Source of the DNA: Candidatus Lutibacillus vidarii
Lineage (GTDB): Bacteria > Actinomycetota > Actinomycetes > Actinomycetales > Dermatophilaceae
Direction of reading: 5' to 3'
NCBI GenBank assembly: GCA_016717165.1
Contig: JADKGA010000002.1
Coordinates: 248,001-312,000 of the forward strand
DNA: 64,000 bases
A program made the translations under genes and the position numbers. Under the pieces are notes generated by a model that worked only from the letters and a program-made list of their open reading frames with translations, was not told the origin of the DNA and made no database searches. This document shows positions 26,857 through 35,488 of this stretch, piece by piece (position 1 is the stretch's first letter; every line of letters starts with the position of its first letter).

Positions 26857-27105
26857 ATGCCAGCCCGGATCACCGTGATCGGCAAGCCCTCGTGCCACCT
26901 CTGCGATCTCGCCAAGGAGGTCGTCGACCGGGTCGACGCGGACCTCCACGTGGGCGTCGAGGTCCTCTCCATCGACGACGATGACGCGCTGCGGGAGAAG
27001 TACTGGGAACAGATCCCGGTCATCCTCGTCGACGGTCGCCAGCACACCTTCTGGCGGGTCGACGAGGCCCGGCTGCGCGCGGCGCTCACCACCGGCTCCC
27101 GCTGA
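26857..27105 (+). CDS. Glutaredoxin-like protein
   Basis: An 82-residue thioredoxin fold with the active-site pair C13-H-L-C16 and the cis-Pro in WEQIPVILVDG. It corresponds to Rv0508, which in M. tuberculosis directly precedes hemA. Here the eut operon follows instead. It lies 9 bases after the acyltransferase stop and is probably in the same transcript. Confidence 0.9.
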   Translation: MPARITVIGKPSCHLCDLAKEVVDRVDADLHVGVEVLSIDDDDALREKYWEQIPVILVDGRQHTFWRVDEARLRAALTTGSR

Positions 27106-27162
27106 CCCTGACCAGGGCCGCTCCGGCATACCCCCGAGGGTGAAAAGGTTCGTTTACAGACC

Positions 27163-27191
27163 TTGTCCGAGCCCCGTTGTGCGACTAGCGT
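27163..27191 (+). promoter_or_regulatory. Possible promoter of the eut operon
   Basis: TTGTCC and TAGCGT separated by 17 bases, 52 bases before the eutN ATG. The match to sigma-70 boxes is partial. The 137-base gap between the glutaredoxin gene and eutN also holds AAGGT/ACCTT short arms at about 27145-27164, which could be an operator half-site pair. I see no B12 riboswitch-like leader and no room for one. Confidence 0.3.
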
Positions 27192-27242
27192 CGCCGTGAC
27201 GGCGGTATGCCGCCCCACCATCGACGACGACGGAGGCGCCGG

Positions 27243-27533
27243 ATGCTCATCGCGCGGGTCAAGGGCTCGGCCGTGTCGACGGTCAAGGACCCCAGCCTCA
27301 CCGGGTCCAAGCTGCTCCTCGTCCAGCAGACCGACCCGTCCGGCGAGAGCTCGGGGCCGATCTTCGTGGCCGTGGACGGCGTCGGCGCCGGGACCGGCGA
27401 GCTGGTCCTCGTCGTCACCGGCAGCGCGGCCCGGCACGGGCAGCACACCCGCGACCAGAGCAGCGACGCGCTCGTCGTGGGCATTCTCGACTCCATGGAC
27501 GTCGACGGCGCCGTGAGCTTCCGGAAGAGCTGA
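27243..27533 (+). CDS. eutN: EutN/CcmL-type pentameric shell protein (BMC-P)
   Basis: A 96-residue vertex protein of the bacterial microcompartment, starting MLIARVKGSAVSTVKDPSLTGSKLLLVQ, which is the usual CcmL/EutN first strand and helix. It ends VVGILDSMDVDGAVSF, matching the conserved VG-I-D motif. Five copies cap each icosahedral corner. It is the first gene of the operon, 7 bases before eutA. It is the only BMC-P gene here. Confidence 0.95.
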   Translation: MLIARVKGSAVSTVKDPSLTGSKLLLVQQTDPSGESSGPIFVAVDGVGAGTGELVLVVTGSAARHGQHTRDQSSDALVVGILDSMDVDGAVSFRKS

Positions 27534-27540
27534 CGCGCCC

Positions 27541-28968
27541 GTGCCCGGCCCCAGCCGCGACGTCCTCAGTGTGGGGATCGACGTCGGGACCACGACGACC
27601 CAGATCGTCTTCTCTCGGCTGTCCTTGCACAATGTCGCGCGCCCGGGCCAGGTCCCGCGGATCCAGGTCGACGAGAAGTCGGTGCTCCACCGCAGCGAGG
27701 TCCACCAGACCCCGCTGACCAGCCCGGACGAGGTCGACGCCGCCGCGCTGGCCCGGATCGTCCGCCGTGAGTACGATCTCGCCGGCATCGAACCCGCGGC
27801 GATCGAGACCGGCGCGGTCATCATCACCGGGGAGACGGCGCGCACCACGAACGCCGATGCGATCCTCGCCGCCCTGTCGGCCGAGGCGGGTGACTTCGTT
27901 GTCACCGTGGCCGGGCCGAGCGCCGAGAGCCAGATCGCCGGCCGTGGCTCGGGTGTGGCGCGCTGGTCGGCCGACCACTACGAACAGGTGACGACGGTCG
28001 ACGTCGGTGGCGGCACCTCGAACGCCGCGGTCTTCTCGATGGGTCGGCATCTGTCCTCGGCCGCGCTCGCCGTCGGCGGCCGCCAGGTCGAGCTGGACCC
28101 CTCTGGTCGGGTCCGCCGCCTCGCTCCGCCGGGACGGGTCATCGCCGACGCGCTGCACCTGGACCTGCGTGAGGGTGAGCCGGCCAGCCTGCCGACGCTG
28201 CGGCGGTTCTGCGACGCGATGGCCGACCTCGTCGCGGACCTCGCCACGGGCACCCCGGTCACCCTCGGCCCGGGGATCGCCATCACCGCCCCCTTGGCTC
28301 ACACCAGCGGGTCGACCTCGGTCTTCTTCACCGGTGGCGTCGGTGCGTGCTACTACGACCAGACTCCGGCGGGCACGATCGCCGAGGTGGCGGCATATGG
28401 CGATGTCGGTCCGCTCCTCGCGGCGGCGATGCGCGCCAACGAGCGGATCGCCCACCTCAAGGTGCGCCAGCCGCCGGAGACGATCCGGGCCACGGTGCTC
28501 GGGGCGGCCGGCCAGACGGTCACCCTCAGCGGCTCGACGATCTGGGCCGACGCCGACCTGCTGCCGCTGCGCAACCTGCCCGTCGTGCGGCCCGCGACCG
28601 TCGGGGCCGGGCAGTTCGCCGAGGCGGTCGGGGTGGCGCTGGCCCGCTGGGACCTCGAGCGGGATGCTCTGGTCGCCATCGTCGTCGACCTGCCGAGCGG
28701 CGTGGCGTATGCCGAGCTCACCGCCGTCGCATCGGACATCGTCGCCTACCACGACTCGACGTCGCGGACCCAGCCGCTCGTGCTCGTCATGACCCAGGAC
28801 TACGCCCAGGTGCTCGGCCAGACCATCCAGGCCATCCGCCCCGGCCTCCCGCTGCTCGTCATCGACCAGGTGGGCCTCGGCGAAGGCGACTTCGTCGACA
28901 TCGGCCTGCCGATGCTCGGCGGCCGGGCCGTCCCGTTGTCGATCAAGACGCTGGTGTTCTATGACTGA
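27541..28968 (+). CDS. eutA: EutA, ethanolamine ammonia-lyase reactivase
   Basis: A 475-residue actin/Hsp70-fold ATPase that swaps damaged cobalamin out of EutBC. The phosphate-1 loop is VGIDVGTTTTQIVFS (about 10-24), phosphate-2 is VTTVDVGGGTSNAAVF, and an adenosine-type segment is FFTGGVGACYY. The length matches enteric EutA (467). The start is GTG at 27541. The stop overlaps eutB by 8 bases, which fits co-translation with the enzyme it repairs. Confidence 0.95.
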   Translation: MPGPSRDVLSVGIDVGTTTTQIVFSRLSLHNVARPGQVPRIQVDEKSVLHRSEVHQTPLTSPDEVDAAALARIVRREYDLAGIEPAAIETGAVIITGETARTTNADAILAALSAEAGDFVVTVAGPSAESQIAGRGSGVARWSADHYEQVTTVDVGGGTSNAAVFSMGRHLSSAALAVGGRQVELDPSGRVRRLAPPGRVIADALHLDLREGEPASLPTLRRFCDAMADLVADLATGTPVTLGPGIAITAPLAHTSGSTSVFFTGGVGACYYDQTPAGTIAEVAAYGDVGPLLAAAMRANERIAHLKVRQPPETIRATVLGAAGQTVTLSGSTIWADADLLPLRNLPVVRPATVGAGQFAEAVGVALARWDLERDALVAIVVDLPSGVAYAELTAVASDIVAYHDSTSRTQPLVLVMTQDYAQVLGQTIQAIRPGLPLLVIDQVGLGEGDFVDIGLPMLGGRAVPLSIKTLVFYD

Positions 28969-30337
28969 CGGCATCCTCGCGGCCACTCTTTTCGGTCACC
29001 GGTACGAGTTCCGCGACATCAAGGACCTCCTCGCCAAGGCGAACGAGGAGAAGTCCGGCGACCGGCTGGCCGGCATCGCCGCGGAGTCTGCCGCCGAGCG
29101 GATGGCGGCCAAGTTCGTCCTCGCTGAGGTCACCCTCGAGACGCTGCGGGCCAACCCCGCCGTCCCGTACGACGAGGACGAGGTCACCCGGGTCATCGAC
29201 GACGCCGTGAACGAGGCGGCCTACGGGCAGATCAAGGGCTGGGCGGTCGGTGAGCTGCGCGAGTGGCTGCTCGCCGACACCACGACGAACGAGATGATCC
29301 GGCAGGCGGCCGGCGGGATGACCGCGGAGATGGTCGCCGCCGTGACCAAGCTGATGAGCAACCTCGACCTCATGCTCGCCGCGAGCAAGATCCGCAATGT
29401 CAAGCACTGCAACAACACCATCGGCCTAGCCGGCACGCTCGGCTCGCGGTGCCAGCCGAACCACCAGACCGACTCGGTCGAGGGCATCCGGGCCGCCGTC
29501 TACGAGGGGCTGAGCTTCGGCTCGGGCGACTCGGTCATCGGCATCAACCCCTCGGACGACTCGGTGGGCAGCGTCTCGCGGCTGCTCGAGATGACCCATG
29601 AGGTCATCACCCGATGGGAGATCCCGACCCAGAACTGCGTCCTGGCCCACGTGTCGACCCAGATGGAGGCGATGCGGCACGGTGCCCCGCTGGGCCTGGT
29701 CTTCCAGAGCCTGTCGGGCTCGCAGAAGGGGTGCGAGTCGTTCGGCATCAACGTCGGGATGCTCGACGAGGCCTACGCCCTGGCCAAGCGGTATGCCGTG
29801 GCGACCGGTCCGAACTACATGTACTTCGAGACCGGCCAGGGCGCCGAGCTGTCCGCCGACGCCCACCACGGCGCCGACCAGCTCGTCATGGAGGCACGCT
29901 GTTACGGGTTGGCGAAACGATATGACCCCTTCCAGGTCAACACCGTCGTCGGCTTTATCGGTCCCGAGTATCTCTACGACTCGACCCAGATCGCCCGCGC
30001 CGGGCTCGAGGACCACTTCATGGGCAAGCTGACCGGCCTGTCGATGGGCTGCGACGTCTGCTACACCAACCACGCCCGCTCGACCCAGAACGAGAACGAG
30101 AACCTCGCCGTGCTCCTCGGTGCCGCGGGGGTCAACTTCATCATGGGCATCCCGATGGGCGACGACTCGATGCTCAGCTACCAGAGCACCAGCTATCACG
30201 ACGCGCCGAGCCTGCGGGCGCTGCTGCGGATGCGACCCCTGCCCGAGTTCGAGGCGTGGATGGAGGGACTCGGCCTCATGCGCGACGGCCGGCTCACCGA
30301 CCGCGCCGGCGACGCGTCCTTCTTCCTGGCCCGGTGA
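28961..30337 (+). CDS. eutB: EutB, ethanolamine ammonia-lyase large subunit
   Basis: A 458-residue TIM-barrel catalytic subunit (E. coli about 453). It converts ethanolamine to acetaldehyde and ammonia with adenosylcobalamin. The family signatures GTLGSRCQPNHQTDSVEGI, VIGINPSDDSVGSV, NYMYFETGQGAELSADAHHG and MGCDVCYTNHA are all intact. The ATG at 28961 overlaps the eutA end. It pairs with eutC 4 bases downstream. Confidence 0.98.
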   Translation: MTDGILAATLFGHRYEFRDIKDLLAKANEEKSGDRLAGIAAESAAERMAAKFVLAEVTLETLRANPAVPYDEDEVTRVIDDAVNEAAYGQIKGWAVGELREWLLADTTTNEMIRQAAGGMTAEMVAAVTKLMSNLDLMLAASKIRNVKHCNNTIGLAGTLGSRCQPNHQTDSVEGIRAAVYEGLSFGSGDSVIGINPSDDSVGSVSRLLEMTHEVITRWEIPTQNCVLAHVSTQMEAMRHGAPLGLVFQSLSGSQKGCESFGINVGMLDEAYALAKRYAVATGPNYMYFETGQGAELSADAHHGADQLVMEARCYGLAKRYDPFQVNTVVGFIGPEYLYDSTQIARAGLEDHFMGKLTGLSMGCDVCYTNHARSTQNENENLAVLLGAAGVNFIMGIPMGDDSMLSYQSTSYHDAPSLRALLRMRPLPEFEAWMEGLGLMRDGRLTDRAGDASFFLAR

Positions 30338-30341
30338 CGCG

Positions 30342-31376
30342 ATGGCCGACCTGACCCCTGCCGAGGTCCGCTCGCTCGTCGCGGACATCCTCACCGAGCT
30401 CTCCGGCGCCGGTATGCCGACCCCGAGCGCCCCGCCGCCGCGCATCCCGACACCGAGCGCCCCGACACCGAGTGTCCCGACACCGAGTGTCCCGACACCG
30501 GCCGGCGCAGGTACCCCCGCGGCCGCCCCGACCGCGGCCGCGGCCCAGGCCCTGATGGCTGGGGCCTCCCCGCGGCCGCAGACCGGACCCACCCCGAGGG
30601 TCGAGGTCGCCGACCCGACGGCGGACCGGCATACCCTCGGCGTTCTCGACCCGGCCAACCCCACCGGCCTGACCAATCTCGCCGCCTCCACCGGAGCGCG
30701 CATCGGGGTGGGACGGGCCGGGAGCCGCCCGCGGACCTGGTCGATGCTGCTCTTCCACGCCGACCACGCGGTGACCCAGGACGCGATCTTCGGCACCGTC
30801 CCGCAGTCGGTGCTCGACGAGTTCGGGCTGTTCGCGGTGCAGACCCAGGTGGCGAACCGGGACGAGTACCTCCTGCGGCCCGACCTCGGCCGGCTGCTCA
30901 GCGAGGAGGCCAAGGCGACGCTGGACCAGCGCTGCGCCAAGCGCCCGAACGTCCAGATCGTCGTCGGCGATGGCCTCTCGGCGGCGGCGGTGACGAACAA
31001 CCTCGGCAAGATCTACCCGGTCCTCGACAGTGGCCTCAAGGCGGCCGGGCTCACCGTCGGCACGCCTTTCTTCGTCACCTTCGCCCGGGTGGGCGTCATG
31101 AACGATGTCAACGCCGTCATCGGTGCGGACGTCGTCGTGCTGCTCATCGGCGAGCGGCCGGGCCTCGGTGTGGCCGACGCGCTCAGCGTCTACTCCGGCT
31201 GGCGGCCCGGCCCGGGCAAGACCGACGCCCACCGCGATGTCGTCTGCATGATCACCGAGAATGGCGGGACGAACCCCATGGAGGCCGGTGCCTTCGTCGT
31301 CGAGCACGTCCGCGCGGTCGTCGCCGCCCAGGCCAGCGGTATCGACCTGCGGCTTCTCCAGGCGGGTGAGCGCTGA
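30342..31376 (+). CDS. eutC: EutC, ethanolamine ammonia-lyase small subunit with extended N-terminus
   Basis: A 344-residue small subunit (E. coli 295). The core from about residue 100 carries the EutC blocks RIGVGRAGSRPRT, VVGDGLSAAAV and VVLLIGERPGLG, which bind cobalamin with EutB. Residues 3-21 (LTPAEVRSLVADILTELSG) form an amphipathic helix of the encapsulation-peptide kind, which targets enzymes to the shell interior. A linker rich in Pro/Thr/Ser/Ala then contains PTPSVP repeats. The arrangement helix, flexible linker, enzyme matches cargo targeting. The targeting role is inferred; the helix and linker are seen directly. Confidence 0.95.
   Translation: MADLTPAEVRSLVADILTELSGAGMPTPSAPPPRIPTPSAPTPSVPTPSVPTPAGAGTPAAAPTAAAAQALMAGASPRPQTGPTPRVEVADPTADRHTLGVLDPANPTGLTNLAASTGARIGVGRAGSRPRTWSMLLFHADHAVTQDAIFGTVPQSVLDEFGLFAVQTQVANRDEYLLRPDLGRLLSEEAKATLDQRCAKRPNVQIVVGDGLSAAAVTNNLGKIYPVLDSGLKAAGLTVGTPFFVTFARVGVMNDVNAVIGADVVVLLIGERPGLGVADALSVYSGWRPGPGKTDAHRDVVCMITENGGTNPMEAGAFVVEHVRAVVAAQASGIDLRLLQAGER
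30446..30500 (+). repeat. 15-base in-frame tandem repeat in eutC linker
   Basis: Three 15-base units CCCGACACCGAGYGY at 30446-30460, 30461-30475 and 30476-30490, plus a 10-base partial unit, encoding repeated PTPSx. Units 2 and 3 are identical. Being a multiple of three, copy changes would lengthen or shorten the linker without breaking frame. Confidence 0.9.
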
Positions 31377-32032
31377 TGGCCATCCTCGACCCGATCCGGG
31401 CGACGATCCTCGCGACCAGGGTCATCCCCCGGGTGGACCGCCGGCTCGCGGCGAAGTTCGACCTCACCGACGACCAGCGCAGCATCGCCATCGTCACCGC
31501 GGATATCGACGACGTCCTCTATGCCTCGCTCGACGAGGCGACGAAGAAGGCGGACTGTTCGGTGGTTTACGCCCGGTCCTTCTACGCCGGCTCCGGGCAC
31601 GCCAGTGGCCCGCTGTCCGGAGAGATCATCGGTGTCCTCGCCGCCCCGGACCCTGAGGAGGCCCGGGCCGGGCTGGCCGCCTGCGTCGACTACGCCCAGA
31701 CGAAGGCGTGGTTCGAGTCGGCCAACGAGGAGGGGACGCACGCCTTCTTCGCCCACCCGATCGCCCGCACCGGCAGCTTCCTCAGCCGCGAGGCCGGCGT
31801 CCCGCTCGGCACCTCGCTGGGGTACGTCATCGCCCCGCCGCTCGAGGCCACCTTCGCGCTCGACGCGGCCCTCAAGGCGGCCGAGGTCGACCTCGCCGTG
31901 TGGTTCGCGCCGCCGTCGGAGACGAACTTCTCCGGGGGCTACCTCGTCGGCGAGCAGAGCGCGGTCGTCGCCGCGACCTCGGCCTTCCGCGATGCCGTCC
32001 TGTCCGTCGCCGCCGCACCGAGGGAGGGCTGA
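31376..32032 (+). CDS. eutL: EutL tandem-BMC shell protein (BMC-T)
   Basis: A 218-residue shell trimer protein with two permuted BMC domains, close in length to enteric EutL (219). It shows RATILATRVIPRVDRRLAAKF at the start, SIAIVTADIDDVLYASLDEATKKA, and the second-domain block RTGSFLSREAGVPLGTSLGYVIAPPLEATFALDAALKAA typical of EutL. EutL trimers can open a large central pore, thought to pass cofactors. The ATG shares one base with the eutC stop (TGATG). Confidence 0.93.
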   Translation: MAILDPIRATILATRVIPRVDRRLAAKFDLTDDQRSIAIVTADIDDVLYASLDEATKKADCSVVYARSFYAGSGHASGPLSGEIIGVLAAPDPEEARAGLAACVDYAQTKAWFESANEEGTHAFFAHPIARTGSFLSREAGVPLGTSLGYVIAPPLEATFALDAALKAAEVDLAVWFAPPSETNFSGGYLVGEQSAVVAATSAFRDAVLSVAAAPREG

Positions 32033-32033
32033 G

Positions 32034-33539
32034 ATGGCCGAGCTCGACGCCGACCTGGTCTCGATCCAGGAGGCCCGCTCGCTCGCGGTGGCCGCCAAGG
32101 CCGCCCAGAAGCAGTTCATGGCCGCCGACCAGGCCCAGGTTGACCGGGTCTGCCAGGCCATGGTCGACGCGATCATGCGGGACTCGGCAAGGCTGGCTCA
32201 GCTGGCCCACGACGAGACCGGCTACGGCGTCGCGGCGCACAAGACGCTGAAGATCGAGTTCGCCGCCAAGGGCGTCTGGGACTCGATCAAGGACACCCCC
32301 ACCGTGGGCGTGCTCCGCCGGGACGAGGCCCGCGGCATCATCGAGATCGGCTGGCCGGTCGGGGTGGTCGTCGGATTGACCCCGTCGACGAACCCGAACT
32401 CGACGGCGATCTTCAAGGTGCTCATCAGCGTCAAGGCCCGCAACGCGATCATCGTCGCCCCACACCCCTCCGCCGCCAGGGCGACCTACGAGGCGGTCCG
32501 GCTCATGGCCGAGGCGGGGGAGCGGGCCGGGATGCCCAAGGGCCTGGTCTCCTGCATGCAGAACTCCACCCTCCAGGGCAGCCAGGAGCTGATGAAGCAC
32601 CACGCCACCTCGCTCATCCTCGCCACGGGCGGCACGCCGATGGTCCGCGCGGCCCACTCCACCGGTAAGCCCGCCCTGGGCGTCGGGCCGGGCAATGTCC
32701 CGGTGTATGTCGACCGCAGCGCCGACGTCCGCGCCGCCGCCGAGGCGATCGTCAACAGCAAGTCCTTCGACTGCTCGGTCATCTGCGCCACCGAACAGGC
32801 CGTCGTCGCCGACGCCCCGATCGCCGCGCAGCTGCGCTCGGAGATGGCCGCCCTCGGCGCGTACTGGGTGCCGCCCGTCGACAAGCCCGCCCTGGAACGG
32901 CTGCTCTTCACCAGCTCCGGCGGCATGAACCCGGCTGCGGTCGGGCGCACCCCGCAGGCCCTCGCCGCCGCGGCGGGCATCAAGGTCCCCCAGGAGGCCC
33001 GGATCCTCGTCGTCGACCTCGCGTCGGTGGGCCGGGACGAGCCCTTGTCGGGGGAGAAGCTCACTACCGTTCTCGGCTTCTATGTCGCCGACGGGTGGCG
33101 GGCCGGCTGCGAGCGGTCCCTCGAGCTGCTCCGCTATGGCGGCGACGGCCACTCCCTGGTCATCCACGCCCGCGAGGAGGACGTCATCCTCGCCTTCGGC
33201 CTGGAGAAGCCGGCCTTCCGGATCCTCGTCAACACCTGGGGCACCCTGGGCGCCATCGGCGCGACCACCGGGGTCATGCCCTCGCTCACCCTCGGCCCGG
33301 GCGGGGTCGGCGGCGCCGTCGTCGGCGACAACATCACGGTGACCCACCTGCTCAATATCAAGCGGGTCGCCTACCCGCTGCGGCCACCGCCGGCCGTCGC
33401 CTATGCGCTGGCCCCGGACGTCCGCCGGGGCGGGCTGCCCGGCGGCGCCCCGACGGCCGGAGCGGGCGCGCCCCCCACCGACGAGCAGCTCGAACGGATC
33501 ATCGCCAGAGTGCTCGCGCAGATGCAGAACGCGCCCTGA
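32034..33539 (+). CDS. eutE: CoA-acylating acetaldehyde dehydrogenase, AdhE-type, with C-terminal encapsulation helix
   Basis: A 501-residue aldehyde dehydrogenase converting acetaldehyde, CoA and NAD+ to acetyl-CoA. The nucleotide segment GVVVGLTPSTNPNSTAIFK and the active-site block FDCSVICATEQ (catalytic Cys about 251) match the AdhE N-terminal domain rather than the NLPCISEKE form of enteric EutE/PduP. The usual N-terminal targeting helix of enteric EutE is missing. Instead a Gly/Pro/Ala linker precedes a C-terminal helix TDEQLERIIARVLAQMQ. It takes the EutE position in the operon, with its start one base after the eutL stop. Confidence 0.92.
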   Translation: MAELDADLVSIQEARSLAVAAKAAQKQFMAADQAQVDRVCQAMVDAIMRDSARLAQLAHDETGYGVAAHKTLKIEFAAKGVWDSIKDTPTVGVLRRDEARGIIEIGWPVGVVVGLTPSTNPNSTAIFKVLISVKARNAIIVAPHPSAARATYEAVRLMAEAGERAGMPKGLVSCMQNSTLQGSQELMKHHATSLILATGGTPMVRAAHSTGKPALGVGPGNVPVYVDRSADVRAAAEAIVNSKSFDCSVICATEQAVVADAPIAAQLRSEMAALGAYWVPPVDKPALERLLFTSSGGMNPAAVGRTPQALAAAAGIKVPQEARILVVDLASVGRDEPLSGEKLTTVLGFYVADGWRAGCERSLELLRYGGDGHSLVIHAREEDVILAFGLEKPAFRILVNTWGTLGAIGATTGVMPSLTLGPGGVGGAVVGDNITVTHLLNIKRVAYPLRPPPAVAYALAPDVRRGGLPGGAPTAGAGAPPTDEQLERIIARVLAQMQNAP

Positions 33540-33625
33540 CACCGACCCCCGGCCCGTGACCCGCGGACCGGCATACCCACCAGTCACGCTTGCTTGTGCA
33601 CCACCCAACCGAAAGGAACCCACCA

Positions 33626-33928
<303 letters not shown>

Positions 33929-33938
33929 GCCGCGGTCC

Positions 33939-33968
33939 ACTCACGCACCCTTCGGGGCGCGCGTGAGT
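33939..33968 (+). promoter_or_regulatory. Hairpin between eutM and eutQ covering the eutQ start
   Basis: Arms ACTCACGC (33939-33946) and GCGTGAGT (33961-33968) enclose a TTCG-containing loop with further GC pairing. The eutQ start codon GTG (33963) lies in the 3' arm. It could act as a partial terminator after the abundant shell gene or limit eutQ initiation. Confidence 0.5.
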
Positions 33969-34592
33969 GACCGGCCGGTCCAGCGGCGCACCTTCACGTC
34001 CGACGACGTGCTGCGTGTCGCCGCGTCGGGTGCGACGACGCTCGTCGTCGGCCCGCACGACCGGCTGACCCCACTTGCCCGCGACCTGGCCCGCGAACGC
34101 GGCGTGGACGTCGTCGTCGAGTCCTCGGCGGCGGCGCCCTTCGGCCTGCCCGCGGGCGGCCCCGGGTCACCCTCGGCTGACGGGTCGCCCTCGGCTGTCG
34201 GGTCGCCCTGGGGCGGTATGCCGCGCCGCGCCCCGGCGGGCCGGCTCACCCATGTCGCCGGCGTGGACCGGATCGCGCTGGACCCCTTCCCGGCAGAGCT
34301 CAACCGGCCGCAGATGGACGTCCGCGTGCGCGATGTCGTCACCGGACGCGACGGCGTGCCGATGGCGGCCGGGGTGCTCAGCCTGCGCGAGGGGTCCTTC
34401 CCGTGGCATCTGGACTACGACGAGATCGAGTACGTCATCGAGGGCGAGCTGCACATCACCCTCGGGTCGCAGCGGGTCGTCGGGCGGCCGGGCGACGTCA
34501 TCGCGGTCCCCAAGGGCAGCTCGATCACCTTCGGCACCCCGTCGTGGACGAAGTTCCTCTACGTGACCTACCCCGCGGACTGGTCGGGGTGA
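33963..34592 (+). CDS. eutQ: EutQ-like cupin with N-terminal BMC-associated module
   Basis: A 209-residue protein in two parts. Residues about 6-50 (RRTFTSDDVLRVAASGATTLVVGPHDRL, then TPLARDLARERGVDVV) form the short module found at the N-terminus of EutQ and EutT. A Ser/Gly/Pro linker with two SPSAxGSP repeats follows. Residues about 95-209 are a cupin (WHLDYDEIEYVIEGELHITLG, then GDVIAVPKGSSITFG). EutQ is required for microcompartment metabolism in Salmonella, and an acetate kinase activity has been reported for it, so it may substitute for part of the missing acetyl-phosphate branch. That is inference. Confidence 0.9.
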   Translation: MSDRPVQRRTFTSDDVLRVAASGATTLVVGPHDRLTPLARDLARERGVDVVVESSAAAPFGLPAGGPGSPSADGSPSAVGSPWGGMPRRAPAGRLTHVAGVDRIALDPFPAELNRPQMDVRVRDVVTGRDGVPMAAGVLSLREGSFPWHLDYDEIEYVIEGELHITLGSQRVVGRPGDVIAVPKGSSITFGTPSWTKFLYVTYPADWSG

Positions 34593-34597
34593 GCGCC

Positions 34598-35470
34598 ATG
34601 ACGGAGACACTGGACCGGGCCGCCCTCGATGCGACGATGGCCGAGCTTGCCGCGGTCATGGGGGCCGGGGCCCGGCTCGAGGACGGCGCGGCTGAGCTGG
34701 TCAAGGTCGGCGTCGACCTGGGGACGGCATACACCGTCGTCGTCGCGCTCGACGAGCACGACCGACCGCTCGCCGGCGCCGCGGAGTTCGCCGACGTCGT
34801 CCGCGACGGTGTCGTCACCGACTTCATCGGGGCGGTCGACCTCGTCCGGCGGCTCAAGGCCCGGGTCGAGGAGCGGCTCGGCTGCACCCTCACCGCGGCG
34901 CACGGGGCGTACCCGCCCGGCGTGCCGCGCAGCGACGTCCGGGCGGTCCAGCACGTCATCGAGTCGGCCGACCTGGAGTGCACCGGCCTGGTCGACGAGC
35001 CGAGCGCGGCCAACGAGGTGCTCCGGCTGCGCGACGGCGTCGTCGTCGACGTGGGGGGCGGGACGACCGGGGTGGCCGTCGTCCGCGGGGGCGAGGTCGT
35101 CCACACCGCCGACGAGCCGACCGGCGGCACGCATCTGACCCTCGTCATCGCCGGGGCGCTCGGCATCCCCGTGGAGGAGGCCGAGCGGCTCAAGACCGAC
35201 CCGGCGCAGCAGCAACGGCTGCTCCCGCTGGTCCGGCCGGTCATGGAGAAGGTCGCCTCGATCGTCGTCACCTCGACCGCGGGCTGGCCGGTCCCGATGG
35301 TCTATCTCGTCGGCGGGTCGGTCGCCTTCCCCGGCTTTGCCGAGGCCGTCAGCGAGGCCAGCGGCCTGCCTGCCGTCGTCCCCGTCCACCCGCTCTATGT
35401 CACCCCGCTCGGCATCGCCCGAGCGGCCACCCCACGTCCCCGCGGCACCACCGCGGCCTACCGCATCTGA
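34598..35470 (+). CDS. eutJ: EutJ, Hsp70-like chaperonin of the eut operon
   Basis: A 290-residue actin/Hsp70-fold protein (E. coli EutJ about 278). Phosphate-1 is VGVDLGTAYTVVVAL, phosphate-2 is VVDVGGGTTGVAVV, and the adenosine loop is MVYLVGGSVAFPGF. PSAANEVLRLRDG matches EutJ. Its role is presumed in assembly or protein quality inside the compartment. An in-frame GTG (34589) overlaps the eutQ stop as GTGA and is the alternative start. Confidence 0.92.
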   Translation: MTETLDRAALDATMAELAAVMGAGARLEDGAAELVKVGVDLGTAYTVVVALDEHDRPLAGAAEFADVVRDGVVTDFIGAVDLVRRLKARVEERLGCTLTAAHGAYPPGVPRSDVRAVQHVIESADLECTGLVDEPSAANEVLRLRDGVVVDVGGGTTGVAVVRGGEVVHTADEPTGGTHLTLVIAGALGIPVEEAERLKTDPAQQQRLLPLVRPVMEKVASIVVTSTAGWPVPMVYLVGGSVAFPGFAEAVSEASGLPAVVPVHPLYVTPLGIARAATPRPRGTTAAYRI

Positions 35471-35488
35471 CCCAAGGAGAGACCGACC

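Noticed and set aside
27106..27242. Cobalamin riboswitch upstream of the AdoB12-dependent eut operon
   Set aside because: The gap is only 137 bases and no B12-box-like conserved core was seen; cobalamin riboswitches are usually about 200 bases.
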